Part shown: positions 12,121-24,120 of the stretch, in pieces
Layout: every line of letters begins with the position of its first letter
Numbering within the stretch: position 1 is the stretch's first letter
Assembly (NCBI RefSeq): GCF_000687475.1
Contig: NC_057321.1
Location: forward strand, 1,922,001-1,986,000
Length of the DNA stretch: 64,000 bases
Direction: 5' to 3'
From: Ustilaginoidea virens
Lineage: Eukaryota > Ascomycota > Sordariomycetes > Hypocreales > Clavicipitaceae
Notes under the pieces: generated by a model
Told to the model about the DNA's origin: nothing
Databases searched by the model: none
What the model saw: the letters and a program-made list of their open reading frames with translations, nothing else
Translations under genes and position numbers: made by a program

Positions 12121-12825
12121 TGTTAAAATCCTATAGTAGCCTACTAGGCTGCTGGCCTTATGCCCTACTGGCCTACTAACCTTCTGGCCCTTATACCGCC
12201 TCTTGGACTTATGGTAGTATTACCTTAGGCCTTTGCCTTTTACCTTAAGGATTTTCAGTGGATTATTTACTGTATATTAAGTAAGGTAGGCCTTGTTGAA
12301 AAGATGTGGCATTGCTAAATTAGCGTGGTGGCCTACTAGCGTGGTGGCTAGTCTACTAGTGTAGTGGTTAGTCACTAGCGTGGTGGCTAGTTACTAGTAC
12401 GGTGACTAATTACTAGTGCGGTGGTTAGGGTGGTTGGAAAGGTTGGATATAGCGGGGTTGCTGACGTATCATAGCGAGCATTACGGGGAGCCCTCTTACT
12501 GGCTTCCCTAGATGCCTGGGCCCACCCCTCCTTCGTGTATATATAGGATAGCTTTCCCCCTTCTTTCTAGATAGTAGAAGGGCAGCACAATCGAGTCTGT
12601 TAATGCACTATATGCCTCTTAACTTCTTACCTTCCCTGCGTTTTCTGGTTATCTTATATTTGCCTTGCCTTTACACTTGCCTTGCTTTATAGCACTTGTA
12701 CAGTCTTAGGACTTGGTGAAAAATCTAGTATTTATACTAAGATTAGTTCACAGGTCGCAGACAGTCTTGTGCCATCTAGCTAGCTAGTAAGGCTTTGCTT
12801 TATAGTAACCTTGAAAATTGCAATA
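12121..12825 (+). mobile_element. Solo copia LTR (705 bp)
   Basis: It begins tgttaaaatcc and ends gcaata like the LTRs of the element at 14,920, and is flanked on both sides by TTTTC (12,116-12,120 and 12,826-12,830). It is 705 bp, while the LTRs of the complete element are 786 bp; the difference lies in an array of GCGTGGTGGC-like units, of which the longer form has an extra block. The internal region was presumably lost by LTR-LTR recombination. Confidence 0.9.
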
Positions 12826-14919
12826 TTTTCTATATAGAGTTAAGTAAATATTGCTAATTTATGCTTTTATAGGCCTTCGTGCAATTAGGTTATTTTCGCT
12901 ATAGATTAAAAGTCTAATGCCCTCTCGGCCGCTAGGGTCTTATACTAGGGGTATTTCGCCTTTACTACTGCCCGATTATTTTACTATTAGTTATATTAGT
13001 CTTTTGCTAATTGCTTTTCGGCTAGGAGTTAGCTAAGGTCGAGATTAGGGAATAGTATATAGGCTAGGGGTCTTTAATAGCCTTTCCTTTATTGGCATTA
13101 AAGTATTACTACTACTACTACTAATGTGCGGTTAATCCTATTAGTTATACCTATTTTAGCTATTCTTTCGAAAAACCACTAGTAGATATAATTAAGATAG
13201 AGGTCAATTAGAGATATAGCCGCTTTAGTCTTAAGGGTATTTAGCGGTATAGCCTTAAAGGCCTTAGTAATTATGCGGAGGCAGGCTGACTATTCTATAG
13301 CTAGGGATTTTGCGATACCTTTTGCTACCCCTCTAGGGGCGGTAGGGGTATATTATATCTCTACGCTAAAGGCGATAGAGGTTTAAATAACCTGTATATA
13401 GATAAGGCGTGCTTCCCGATATTAGTAGCCTTAAGTAGAGGCCGCTATCGCTATAAGCGTAAGTCGCTACCGCTTAAGTTTCTTTACGATCTTAATACGG
13501 TATTCCCTTTATTTTAGCTTATAATAGATTTCGACCCTTAAGAACCTAGTATACTATTTCGGCTATATTATAGCGGTCTTAAGCCGTACTGGGGTCTTAT
13601 CTGCCTTATGCGCGCGGGTGAAGTGGATAAGCTCGCTTTTACCGGGGTTGAAATTTAATCCTACTTGCTTAAATTAATCGCGGGGGGTCCTATTAACGCT
13701 TCCGACCGGGCGACCTTATTTCCGGGGGGAGGGCTTATATAGAGGAGACCCGCTAGCTACGCGGCGGCGGCCCTAGTCCGCAATAGGGATAGTATTAGCG
13801 GCTAATGCAATATGCGAGGCGAAGAGCCTTAGTCTATTACTATAAGAATTTCTAGCGTTTTCCTATTATTTATTCGCTACCTTATAGAGGCGGGACCACG
13901 CTAGGTAAGGTCCATAACAGTTAAGGCAGGATTCGCATTAATTCTATATTATAGCTAGGCAGCCTTATTTACCCTCTGGGTGGTATTCGGAATTGCACCG
14001 GCTATAGCAGGCTGCCGCTACGAAATATATAGCGATATAGCCGAATTTGAAGCAATTATAGCATTAGTGGGGGTATATAGCCTTATTATAAGGTTCGGCT
14101 TCGAATATCTCTACCTAGTATATAATACTAGCCTTATAGAGCTTATTCGTAAGGTTGATAGAGTCGACCCCTATAATTAGGGGCGCTTATATTATAATTC
14201 CCTTAGGGCGGCAAAGGGAGACCTTAGTAAGGCCCTCTCTATTAGCTTTAATAAGGTTCGACTAGATATCTTCTATCGCAATATTCGCAGTATAGTAGAT
14301 TGGGAAACTCTTAACGATAATACTAAATAAGCATCGGTTAAGTTCTGCCTTTTAGCCGAAGGCGGGGCGGACCTAAGCTATATCCGTAATATAGCTTATC
14401 TTTTCTTCTTTAAAGGTAATGATTATATTGCTACTATAGAGCCTATAGGCTGCGGCTGCTACTCCTTTAGCGGTAGCCCTATTAACTATATCGATAATTT
14501 CGATTAGGGTATAATTTTAGAGGATTCCGCTAATAGTATTTCCTTTAATAAGGACTTTACGGTAAATATAGGGGGGTACTACTAGGGGAGTTAGGCTATA
14601 TTAGGGTTGTATAGCGGCGGTATATCCTTGTATAGTAATAGATGCCTATATAGTAGGGGCTAGTGCGGTCTTTAGGAGATTCTATATAGCCTTATTGATT
14701 ATAGTTTTAATCGTCTGCATTAGGGTTCCAATAGGGGTATAAATATTTCCTAGGTCGGTCTCCTGCTAAGCAGTTTCTGCCATAAAGTTTATAGCCTCTC
14801 GCATTCTTCCTAGCACCACTAGGGGGATATAGTCCTATAGCTCTTTTATAAAGTCTTTAATAATATTGGCTATAGGTTATATTTGCCCCTAGGTAGGCTC
14901 GGTCTCAATCTAATAATAC

Positions 14920-15705
14920 TGTTAAAATCCTATAGTAGCCTACTAGGCTGCTGGCCTAATGCCCTACTGGCCTACTGACCTTCTGGCCCTTATACCGCCT
15001 CTTAGACTTACGGTAGTCTTACTAACCTTAGGCTTTTGCCTTTTACCTTAAGGATTTTCAGTGGATTATTACTGTATATCAAGTAAGGTAGGCCTTGTTG
15101 AAAAGATGTGGCATTGCTAAATTAGCGTGGTTGCCTACTAGCGTGGTGGCGGCCTACTAGCGTGGTGTGGCATTGCTAAATTAGCGTGGTGGCCTACTAG
15201 CGTGGTGGCTAGTCCACTAGTGTGGTGGCTAGTTCACTAGTGTGGTGGTTAGTCACTAGCGTGGTGGCTAGTTACTAGTGCGGTGACTAATTACTAGTGC
15301 GGTGGTTAGGGTGGTTGGAAAGGTCAGATATAGCGGGGTTGCTAACGTATTATAGCGAGTATTACGGGGAGCCCTCTTACTGGCTTCCCTGGATGCCTGG
15401 GCCCACCCCTCCTTTGTGTATATATAGGATAGCTTTCCCCCTTCTTTCTAAATAGTAGAAGGGTAGCACAATCGAGTCTATTAATGCACTATATGCCTCT
15501 TAACTTCCACCTTCCCTGCGTTTCTAGTTATCTTATATTTGCCTTGCCTTTACATTTGCCTTGCTTTATAGCACTTATATAGTCTTAGGACTTGGTGAAA
15601 AATCTAGTATTTATACTAAGATTAGTTCACAGGTCGCAGATAGTCTTGTGCCATCTAGCTAGCTAGTAAGGCTCTGCTTTTATAGTGACCTTGAGAATTG
15701 CAATA
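14920..15705 (+). repeat. Copia 5' LTR
   Basis: 786 bp from tgttaaaatcc to gcaata. Contains an internal array of 'gcgtggtggc'-like units at about 15,124-15,300 and a TATA-like stretch (gtgtatatatagg near 15,415) preceding the probable transcription start. Directly after it comes ggttataagcccggg, the position of the primer-binding site; the tRNA was not identified. Confidence 0.9.
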
Positions 15706-16485
15706 GGTTATAAGCCCGGGTTTTACTTCTTTGTTTTAACCCTACCTTTTTGTATTCACCCCTTAGTCTCTTTTACTTATTAATACTACTAATATAGCTA
15801 TCCTTTAGTATCTTCGGCTTACCCTTATTAACTTCGGCTTACCTATTATCACCTTTGGCTTACCTTTATTACCTACGGTATTACCCTGCGGCAATCAACG
15901 GCGTACCTAATGGCAACTTACGGCGTAACCTCACAGCACTTTTAGCGTAACCCTACGTTATTTTCGGCGTAACCTACGGCACCTATGGATTTTATAGTGT
16001 GATATCTACCATACTATACCACTGTATAACACCTTTGCACCTAGTGTACGATACCTACTGTACTGTACGGCACCTATTATACTCTTCTACTTATAGCACT
16101 TTTAGTACGGCATTTACGGCACCTTTTATATTACGGCACCTATAGTACCTACGGCACCTACGGCACCTACGGCACCTACGGCACTTACGGCACCTTTATA
16201 TTACGGCACTATATAAGCACCTTGAACACTAACGCTATAATACGGACTTATACAACGCCTATAGCATCCGTGCTTTTTTATATTGAGACCTGCCGCTATA
16301 TTCTGCGGTTACCTTTTATAGTAGGCTACTAGCCACTATATTTACTAGCTATCTAGCTAGTTACTCGGCTATTTTACTAGTTATTCGACTATTTTGCTAG
16401 CTATTTAGCTAGTTATTCCTCTATTTTTACAACTATCGGCACCATTTTTCAACGGATTTTTAAACCCTTTTTGCCCACTATAGCA
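15706..16485 (+). other. Copia leader with short repeats
   Basis: Untranslated leader between the 5' LTR and Gag. It is rich in repeats of the type (a)cggc(g)taacct and acggcacct, with a clean tandem run at 16,150-16,193. No open frame is supported. Confidence 0.6.
16150..16193 (+). repeat. 9-bp tandem repeat (ctacggcac)n
   Basis: About five consecutive copies of a 9-bp unit (ctacggcac with one t variant). Looser copies occur on both sides in the leader. Confidence 0.8.
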
Positions 16486-19400
16486 GAGTTAGGATCCTAT
16501 AAGGTCCCTAAATCCGATACTGAAGTTGATACTAATATACAACTATAGCTAGATATAGACGATATGAAATCCCAGATAAATATACTAACTGACCTTATAT
16601 AGGGCCTAGTTAGTAGGCAAAATAACGATATATAGGCTACCTAGGCTACTAATAAGAAGCCTACTAAAGCCACTGAAGCTGGACCTTCTACTAAGACTAC
16701 TACTAAAGATAATAATAGTAAAGCTAACGTTATGGAAATCGACTAACCTTCTACTCCTATAAAATATAAAGGTAAAAAGCCTATTTATACAACGCTACTA
16801 ATAACTATTACCAACCAAATTAGTGATAGGGCTATTAAGGAATTAGCTAAGACTGCTAACCGCTTTAAAGAGTCCCAAAAGCTAAAAAGCCCTTATAATT
16901 TCGACCAGTAGAAGCAGGCCCTTATAATACAACTTAGGGCCTTTAAAATAGCTAATTTTATTAACGACCCTTCTATAGCAAGGCACTTTAATGAGTTTGA
17001 GCAGGCACTTCTACTACTAATGCTAAAGAATAGCTGTAGTAAAGAAGCTATAGAGGCTATAGACTAGTATAATGACCTAGAGGAAGCCTACCTTTTACTA
17101 GTGGCCTAGTACTACCACTCACCAGAAGTACAGCAGGCACACTTATACCCTACGTTTCACACCCTTATATTTACCGGTTATAAAGGCACTTTAGAGGCTT
17201 TTAATAGCGAATTTAATAGCTATATATCTCGCCTTAGAATCTTAGGTTCTAAGATCGACTCTTTTGACTAAGTTAACCAGTATCTTTAGGCTATAGAGGG
17301 GGTATTTACCCGCTGGACTGAACGCTAACGCTCTATAATTAGGGCTTATAGCGCCTAAGGTATTATTAATAGCAGCAAATTTAACCTCTAGTATTTTATA
17401 GTTGACCTACTAGAAGAATAGCGTTCTAAAGGGTCTAATAAGGTAGCTGCTAATAATAACCCTAAGCAGCTTAAGGCTTCTAAAGACTCTAAGAATAAAG
17501 GGTCTACTAATACCGCTTCTACTAGTAAGAATAATTCTACTAATAATAGGAAAAAGAAGCAGCAATAAAAAAAGAAATAAGACTGCAGTAAATAGTAAGA
17601 TATTAAGGCTTTTATTATAGGCAACTATAATACTCAGGATATTAATATATCTTATTTTTCTTCCTCTATATCCACTAATATAAGCTATAGTGCTAAATCA
17701 GGCGGTAGGACCCCTAAGGATGCCCTCCTTTACGATATAGGCTCTATTTATCATATTGTTAATAATAAAAAGTATTTTACTACTTTTCACCACTTTGAGA
17801 AGGATGATAAGCCTGTTATTACTACTAGTAGTGGCCCTATTTCCCCTATTAGTTGGGGCACGGTACGATTTATTATACTATAGGGCGTTAATCCCACCAA
17901 ATGGGGTATTATAGAGCTTAAGAATGCCCTATATATTCCTACCTTGGATATTAATATTATTAGCGGTGTAAAGCACTATACCGCTAAAGGGGTATTAATT
18001 AAAAATCAGCTTTAGTCAGCAAGCCGTAAATGCATCGGCATTTTTAACTTTGAAAAATACGGCTTTTTCCTTCTATAGAAAGGAATAGACACACCACTAC
18101 TATATCAACCATATAGCCATTATACTACTAATAGTATAGTAGTAAAGGTCCCTAGCCTTATTAACCCTATTGATTATAGTGATCCTAAGGATACTACTAT
18201 TACCCCTGTTCCTGCTATTACAACTAGCGAAGAGCCTGCTATTACGATTAGCGATATTCCTACTACTGCGACTAGTAAGGAACCTATAGAGGCTATTAGC
18301 CCTACTACCAACTCTCCCGCTATTACGACTAGCGAAAATCCCATAGCGGCTACTAGCCCTACTCCTGCCCCTATAGCTGCTGACACAGAATATCAGAAGC
18401 TATTACAATTAGCCGGCATTTAGTATATGCGGCTAGGGCATATAGGTATTCAGCTGCTTAAAAAGACCTATGCTAATACCCCTGGTCTGCCTAACCTTAA
18501 TAAGGTTAAAGATGCTGATTTTCGCTATTTAGCCTGTATATAGGCTAAGAAGGTTAGAAGACTTTCTAAAGATGCGATACCTAATCCAGCTAAATGCTTG
18601 GATATTATAGAAGGTGATACTTTTACTATATTACCTATGCTATATAACAAACGACCTATTGCCCTTATATTAGTGGATAGAAAATCCCGATTCCGCTGGC
18701 TTTACTTACTGCCTAATAGGGAAGGCACTATTATATTTAAAGCATTATAGAGCTTTATATAGAGCCTATAGGTTAGATATGGTAAAACGCCTATTGAATT
18801 CCACTATAATGGTGGAAATGAAATTAATAAAATGCTTAGTGATTGGCTTGTCGAATAGGGCATAACTTTTAATATATCTTGCCCTTATATTTACGAATAA
18901 AATGGCCTAGCTAAGCAGTCTATTAGGGTTATAGCTAATAGGCTATATGCTACTATAGCCTGGTTAAGGCTACCATCTAACCTCTGGTCTGCTGTAATTA
19001 CTAGCGTTATTATGCTAGTAAATATAATAGCTGTTACTAATAGACCTTCTAGCCCCTATTAGGAGCTACTAAAGGATTACGATTAGATAATACCGGAGCA
19101 CTACCCTGACCTTATTAACCTTAGAGCTATTAGAGCAGCTATTGAAGTGCTTATACCATACGAAAAGCGTGTAAAAAGCCGTAAATTAGTGCCCTATATT
19201 GAGCCTGGTAGGCTCTTTGCCACTCTAAGTAATAATACTTACTTAGTCTACCTTCTAAAGAAGAAAGTTATTACTAAAATAACTTTTATTACCTTTATCC
19301 ACTAAAATAAAGGTATAGGCCCTATTTCTAATGGTCTAGAAGGAGACTTTCATAAAGGGCAAAATACAGGTTTAAAGGGGGTATCTAGTAGTAAAGAACC

Positions 19401-19980
19401 TGCTATTTTACTAGATGACCTAGAAAGCATTTCTGACCCTACTAACCTTACTAACATTAATAATACTAATGTTATACCGGATGACCTAGAAAGCATGCTG
19501 GACTCTACTAATATACTTTAGTCCCCGGCTACTGCAAAGGATAACCTTATAAATATCCTTACTAGCCTTAATCCTACCGACCTTACTGGCCCTGCTGGCC
19601 CTGCTAGCCCTACCAACCCTATTAGCCCTACCGACTTATTCCCTAATTAGGATTTATATCACCTAATATGGGATTCCTACTATACAGCTAAGCGTAAGCT
19701 AGTTAAAAAGGCCCCTAATAGCACGCCTAATAGCTGGAAGGATCTACTATGAAGCCCTAAGAAAGACCTTTAGATAAAGGCACTATTTAAGGAATTTAAG
19801 CAGCTTTTAGATACTAAAGTCTTCCAATTTATTCCTAAGTCTAGTATTCCTATTGATAGGAAAATTATACGCAATAGGCCTATTTTTCGGGTTAAAAAGG
19901 ATGCTAATAATCAGCCTATAAAATATAAGGCTAGATTAATTATTAAGGGCTTTATGCAAGTCGAAGGAAAGGACTTTTAG

Positions 19981-20224
19981 TGTGAAGGACTAGCCCTAGG
20001 GCGACTGCAAATAGGCGTCAATAATATATATTAAATAGACTAAAGAGGAAAGAAAAGGATCTAAATAGGAACCTTCTATCTAGTCTATTTATATCCCGAT
20101 TATAATATATATCGGAGTCCTAATATAGTCCCGTGACTCCGTCTATTGCCCTTCTTAGGCTAGATATAGGCGCAGCCCGAGTCCTAGCTATATTATAGCG
20201 TAGGTATAGCCCGAGCCCGTAATA
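19981..20224. repeat. LTR of 2.6-kb element, left
   Basis: 244 bp, aligned base for base with 22,366-22,609; differences are mainly transitions. Its first 40 bases match the reverse complement of the gypsy LTR end at 34,448-34,487 with only a few differences. Confidence 0.88.
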
Positions 20225-22209
20225 TACCCCCCTCCTCCTCCTTAGAATCGGAAGAATAAACCATCCGAAATCATCCCCTTTATATATCGCCCCCCAATTA
20301 AGACCTCTTATAGCCCTCGAAAATAACCTCAATTAGATATATAGGATAATAATCAGGCGTATAGATATGCCAATATATAACCGATATAAATATAGTATGG
20401 ACCAGAATCGGTATACTTTAGGCAGACGTAATGGAATCTTATTAAAGCCGGTTATAGTACTATTAGCTAGAAGGAACTATATCGCAGCTATCGCAGAGCA
20501 GAAAAATTTTATCGCTAGCCATCGGTTAGGAATCCATCTGCACTAAGGCTTCTTCCTTTATCTATTTCTTTTTTATACTTCTTCCTCTCTCTCTTTATCC
20601 CTATGCCTACTATTATTAAGGCTATTATTCCTAGTAGTAAGTCTATAGCATTACTACTATCGTGAGAATTATCCCTACTAATAGAGTTATACTATTAAAA
20701 GTTTTTAGATCGTTCGTATCGGGTTTGTATAGTAAATCGTCTGGTACTAATAGGTATTTAGGTCCCCCCCCTATTTGCTATTACATTAGATTTATCGCTA
20801 TATCGTCTAGAGGACTAATAGATAAGAATACGCCTATCGCCTAGGGCCCTCCTATAACCCTATTAGGTCTATCCCTAGCGTCTGCTAGAGACCTCAGAAG
20901 TGCTAGGCGCAAAGGAGGTTCCCAGCTAGAAATGCTATTACGGCCGCTATAGTCTATACCCTCCTTAGGACGGTCGCATATTTCCCCCCCTAGCTTTAAG
21001 CTTATTATTATTTCTAATAATAACGAGAGTTTAATAGAGCCCTTATCACCTAATATAGGGGCCCTATTGTCCCCTTTACATTCTCCCGCCCCTTCTTATA
21101 TAAAAGTTTTATTATCGATAAGGGTAATACTAATAAAAACTTCTTTTTCAACGGCTATTACGCCTAAGACCCTATTTAGAGTACCGTTAACTCCCTCCTT
21201 ATCTGTATTTATGCCCTAGATACCTTTATATATAAGGAAAACGCCGCCCTCGCCTACTACTAGATCGTTATATCGGTAGTTACGAAAGAAGCACGCTATA
21301 AGAGAGTTTTTTATTTAGGGGGATTCTAAAGGATTAAATGCCGATAATATCGAGGAGGTAGAGTATGCCTATATCGCCTGCACGCAGCATACTATAGATA
21401 CCGGAGAATATATCGTCTATATATAGTCCAATCGCTTTTAGGCTTATATTTAATACCGTTAGAAACATAAGATATGCATCTAATGCAAGTATGTAATATC
21501 GATAAACCCCTAATTATAGTGGGTAATAAAGTGTATCATCCGTATAGCATAAAAGAAATAAAGCATTAAGGAGGCCGCCCGTCCGAAGGTAGGAGATATC
21601 CTAGGCCGAAAGGCCTGTCTTCGCCCTAAGTTTAATATACTATATCGTCAATAGGACAAACTATAGGCTGTAGCGTAAGAGCATACTATAACAGCCCTTT
21701 CTGTATATGCCTTAGCTGCTAACATCGGCGGGTTGACTCCCGCTGCGCCTATAATGACTATTATTCCCTCTGCCTTGTCTACCGGGTCCCAATAGGCTGG
21801 CAGCAACTCTATAGCTCTTATTATATAACTACTCGCGGAGTAATAATAAGATACGCAGATTATAGCGGAGGCGATAACCAGCTTTGCACGTTAGGTCACC
21901 CCTGCTATGCCTGCGCCCTATGCTCCGCCTGCTTCCCCTTAGGTAGCGTCCTCCCCGTATGCCAGCATAGCCTCGCCTTAGGCCCCTATACCGACGACCG
22001 CGCCGCAAGCTAAGGCCGGTTCTATTACTGCCGGCCCGGCATTATAAGTGTATCCCCCCAGACCTATCACGCCCCATTATGGGTACCCAAGCCATACTGT
22101 GCCTAGTTAATATCCGCCAACTATGCCGCCGATGCCGCCGCTACCTTTCCTGCCCTATTATCCTATAGTCCCTCCCCTTCCCCTATATGCCCCCCTACTG
22201 AATCCTACG
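20225..22209 (+). pseudogene. Interior of 2.6-kb element, degraded frame of unknown type
   Basis: Reading TAG as Gln, a plus-strand frame can be followed in pieces from about 20,600 to 22,260. It includes MRIIPTNRVILLKVF near 20,662 and a C-terminal region rich in Pro, Ala and Tyr (for example PPMPPLPFLPYYP near 22,125-22,170). The frame runs into the inverted LTR fragment. I recognise no reverse transcriptase, integrase or protease. It could be a degraded Gag or a captured host sequence; neither can be shown here. Confidence 0.4.
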
Positions 22210-22364
22210 AGGACTCGGGCTGCGCCTGCGTCTAGCCTAAGAAGGGCAACAGACGGAGTCACGGGACTATACTAGGACTCCGATATATGTTATAATCGGG
22301 ATATAAATAGACTAGATAGAAGGTTCCTACTTAGATCCTTTTCTTTCCTCTTTAGTCTATTTAA
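22210..22364 (-). repeat. Inverted partial LTR forming a 155-bp hairpin arm
   Basis: This segment is the reverse complement of about 22,416-22,571 inside the right LTR (for example ggactcgggctgcgcc pairs with the LTR's ggcgcagcccgagtcc). The loop is about 50 bp. The arms differ by scattered transitions. Confidence 0.85.
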
Positions 22365-22365
22365 A

Positions 22366-22609
22366 TATGAAGGACTGGCCCTAGGGCGACTGCAAATAGG
22401 CGTTAATAATATATATTAAATAGACTAAAGAGGAAAGAAAAGGATCCAAGTAGGAACCTTCTATCTAGTCTATTTATATCCCAATTATAATACGTATCGG
22501 AGTCCTAGTATAGTCCCGTGACTCCGTCTGTTGCCCTTCTTAGGCTAGACGCGGGCGCAGCCCGAGTCCTAGCCACATTGTGGCGCGGGCGTAGCCCGAG
22601 CCCGTGACA
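22366..22609. repeat. LTR of 2.6-kb element, right
   Basis: 244 bp, direct repeat of 19,981-20,224. It retains more CG and CA sites than the left copy, so the left copy is the more mutated one. Confidence 0.88.
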
Positions 22610-24112
22610 TCTAGTATACTTATGCTTCTACCTTTATCCCACCTACCTAGAGGGTTATACTGGCTTTAGCTACTAGTAATAATTAGGAAATAGAGCAGAT
22701 CGACTTTATAGGCGCCTTCCTAAATAGCGAACTTTCTAAGACTATTTATATGGATATTCCTAATGGATTTCTTGAATTTATAGAGAGCTTATTGCTAACT
22801 GATAGCAAGCTTTGGTCTGATATTTAACGGCAATGGCTATTAACTTTACTTAAAGAAGCCGGCTTTAATCCCTCTATTAAGCAAGCTATTTTACTAAAGA
22901 AGGCCCTATACGGGCTAAAATAAGCACCCTGCGAATGGTAATACCGGCTAAAAGACCTAATTTCTAGTAAAGGTTTTTTACCTTTAGCTTTTAATGCTGC
23001 CGTCTTTTATAATAAGCAAATTAGTACCTTTATCGTTACCTATGTTAACGATTGCCTATTAGTTGGTCTAAATATAACTTATATTAACCAGCTAAAAAGA
23101 AAATTTTATAAGGTCTATGCTATAGAAGACCGCGGTCCGGCTTCTTTCTTCCTAGGCGTATAAATTATATAAAATAGGAAAGAAGGTCTATTATAGCTAT
23201 ACCAAGCCTAATTTATAGTAGAGGTCTTAGCTAAATTCGGCTTATAGGATACTAAACCTTAGCTTATTCCACTTCAACCAGGGATTCTAAATGAATCTAG
23301 TAGAAAAAATCTTAGCCCTACTGATCAGAGCCTTTATTAGAGCCTTACTAGCACTATAATGTGGCTTATAATAATAACTAGGCCCGACCTAGCATTTCCT
23401 ATCTAATACCTTTCTCGGTTTATATCGAAAGCAACTAATATGCATCTAAATGCTGCAAAAGGCAGTTTTAGTTACCTTAAAGGCACTGAGAACCTAGCTA
23501 TTTGCTTTAGTGCTACTAAAAGCAACCAATAGCCTATTATAGCCGCTTATTCTGATAGCGATTTTGCTGGCTGTAAAGAAACCTCTAAATCTACTAGAGG
23601 CTTCCTGACTACTATTAATAGTGGTCCTATTAGCTGGCGTTCTAAGCGAGCCTCTTTAGTAGTGCTATCTACTTTAGAAGCTAAATCTAATGCATTACTT
23701 AAGACTATTCACGAGGTATAGTGGCTTTCTAACCTTTGTAAGGAGCTAGAAATTAATATTTTACGCCCTATACCGCTATACTGCGATAACCAGGGCTCCA
23801 TTTCGAATTCTAACGACCCTAATCAATACGCTCGCACTAAGCATACGCTATTAAAATTCCGGTATATTAGGGAGCAAGCCTAGCTGGGCTTGGTTAAAAT
23901 TACCTATTTACCTACTAATAGTATGCCTGCTGACGGTCTTACCAAGCCACTACCGGGCCCTAAATTTACTAGGTTCCGCGAGTTACTAGGCCTTAGGGCC
24001 TGCTAACTTATACTAACTTACTAAGGTTTTTCCTATGTTTTTCCTTAGCACTTTTACTGCATTTTCTTTCCCTATTCTTTACACGACTAGCTTACTACTA
24101 TAGTAGCTAATC

Positions 24113-24120
24113 AGAGGGGG
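24113..24120 (+). promoter_or_regulatory. Copia polypurine tract
   Basis: agaggggg lies directly before the 3' LTR at 24,121, the usual place for plus-strand priming in LTR elements. Confidence 0.75.

Larger units (their letters stand above)
19981..22609. mobile_element. Non-autonomous LTR element inserted in copia RT
   Basis: Direct 244-bp repeats at 19,981-20,224 and 22,366-22,609 run from tgtgaagg to gtgaca and are flanked by a 5-bp duplication: tttag at 19,976-19,980 and tctag at 22,610-22,614, one C/T difference. Removing the element and one duplication restores the copia RT frame exactly (GKDF, then a former Gln, then YTYASTF). The 2.1-kb interior has no pol genes. It reads as a heavily interrupted frame ending in a Pro/Ala/Tyr-rich stretch (about 21,890-22,240). 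A third, inverted, truncated LTR copy (22,210-22,364) lies against the right LTR. The LTR ends match the gypsy LTR ends at 28,848-34,487 in reverse orientation, so gypsy proteins may have mobilised it. Confidence 0.85.
16486..24006 (+). pseudogene. Copia Gag-Pol polyprotein, RIP-mutated and interrupted
   Basis: A single frame can be followed from about 16,486 to the stop at 24,004-24,006, broken by TAG/TAA (mostly at Gln sites), one TGA near 19,749, and the insertion at 19,981-22,609. Gag spans about 16,500-17,600. The protease motif at 17,734 reads DIGS instead of DTGS. After a Thr/Ser/Pro-rich linker (about 18,170-18,380) come the integrase HHCC-like region (about 18,420-18,540) and core (about 18,590-19,300). 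The second catalytic Asp of the core is Asn at 18,808. RT resumes after the insertion with LYGLKQAPCEW near 22,910, and its YVDD box reads YVND at 23,041. RNase H ends near 24,003. All these residue changes are RIP-type transitions. The minus-strand frames at 17,388 and 18,174 are shadows. Confidence 0.9.

Noticed and set aside
15124..15300. CRISPR-like array
   Set aside because: The repeated units are irregular, part of a copia LTR that occurs at several sites, in a eukaryotic genome.
17388..18386. Minus-strand ORFs of 78 and 70 codons
   Set aside because: Both lie opposite the copia Gag and the Thr/Ser/Pro-rich linker; their hydrophobic repeats are a by-product of that composition.
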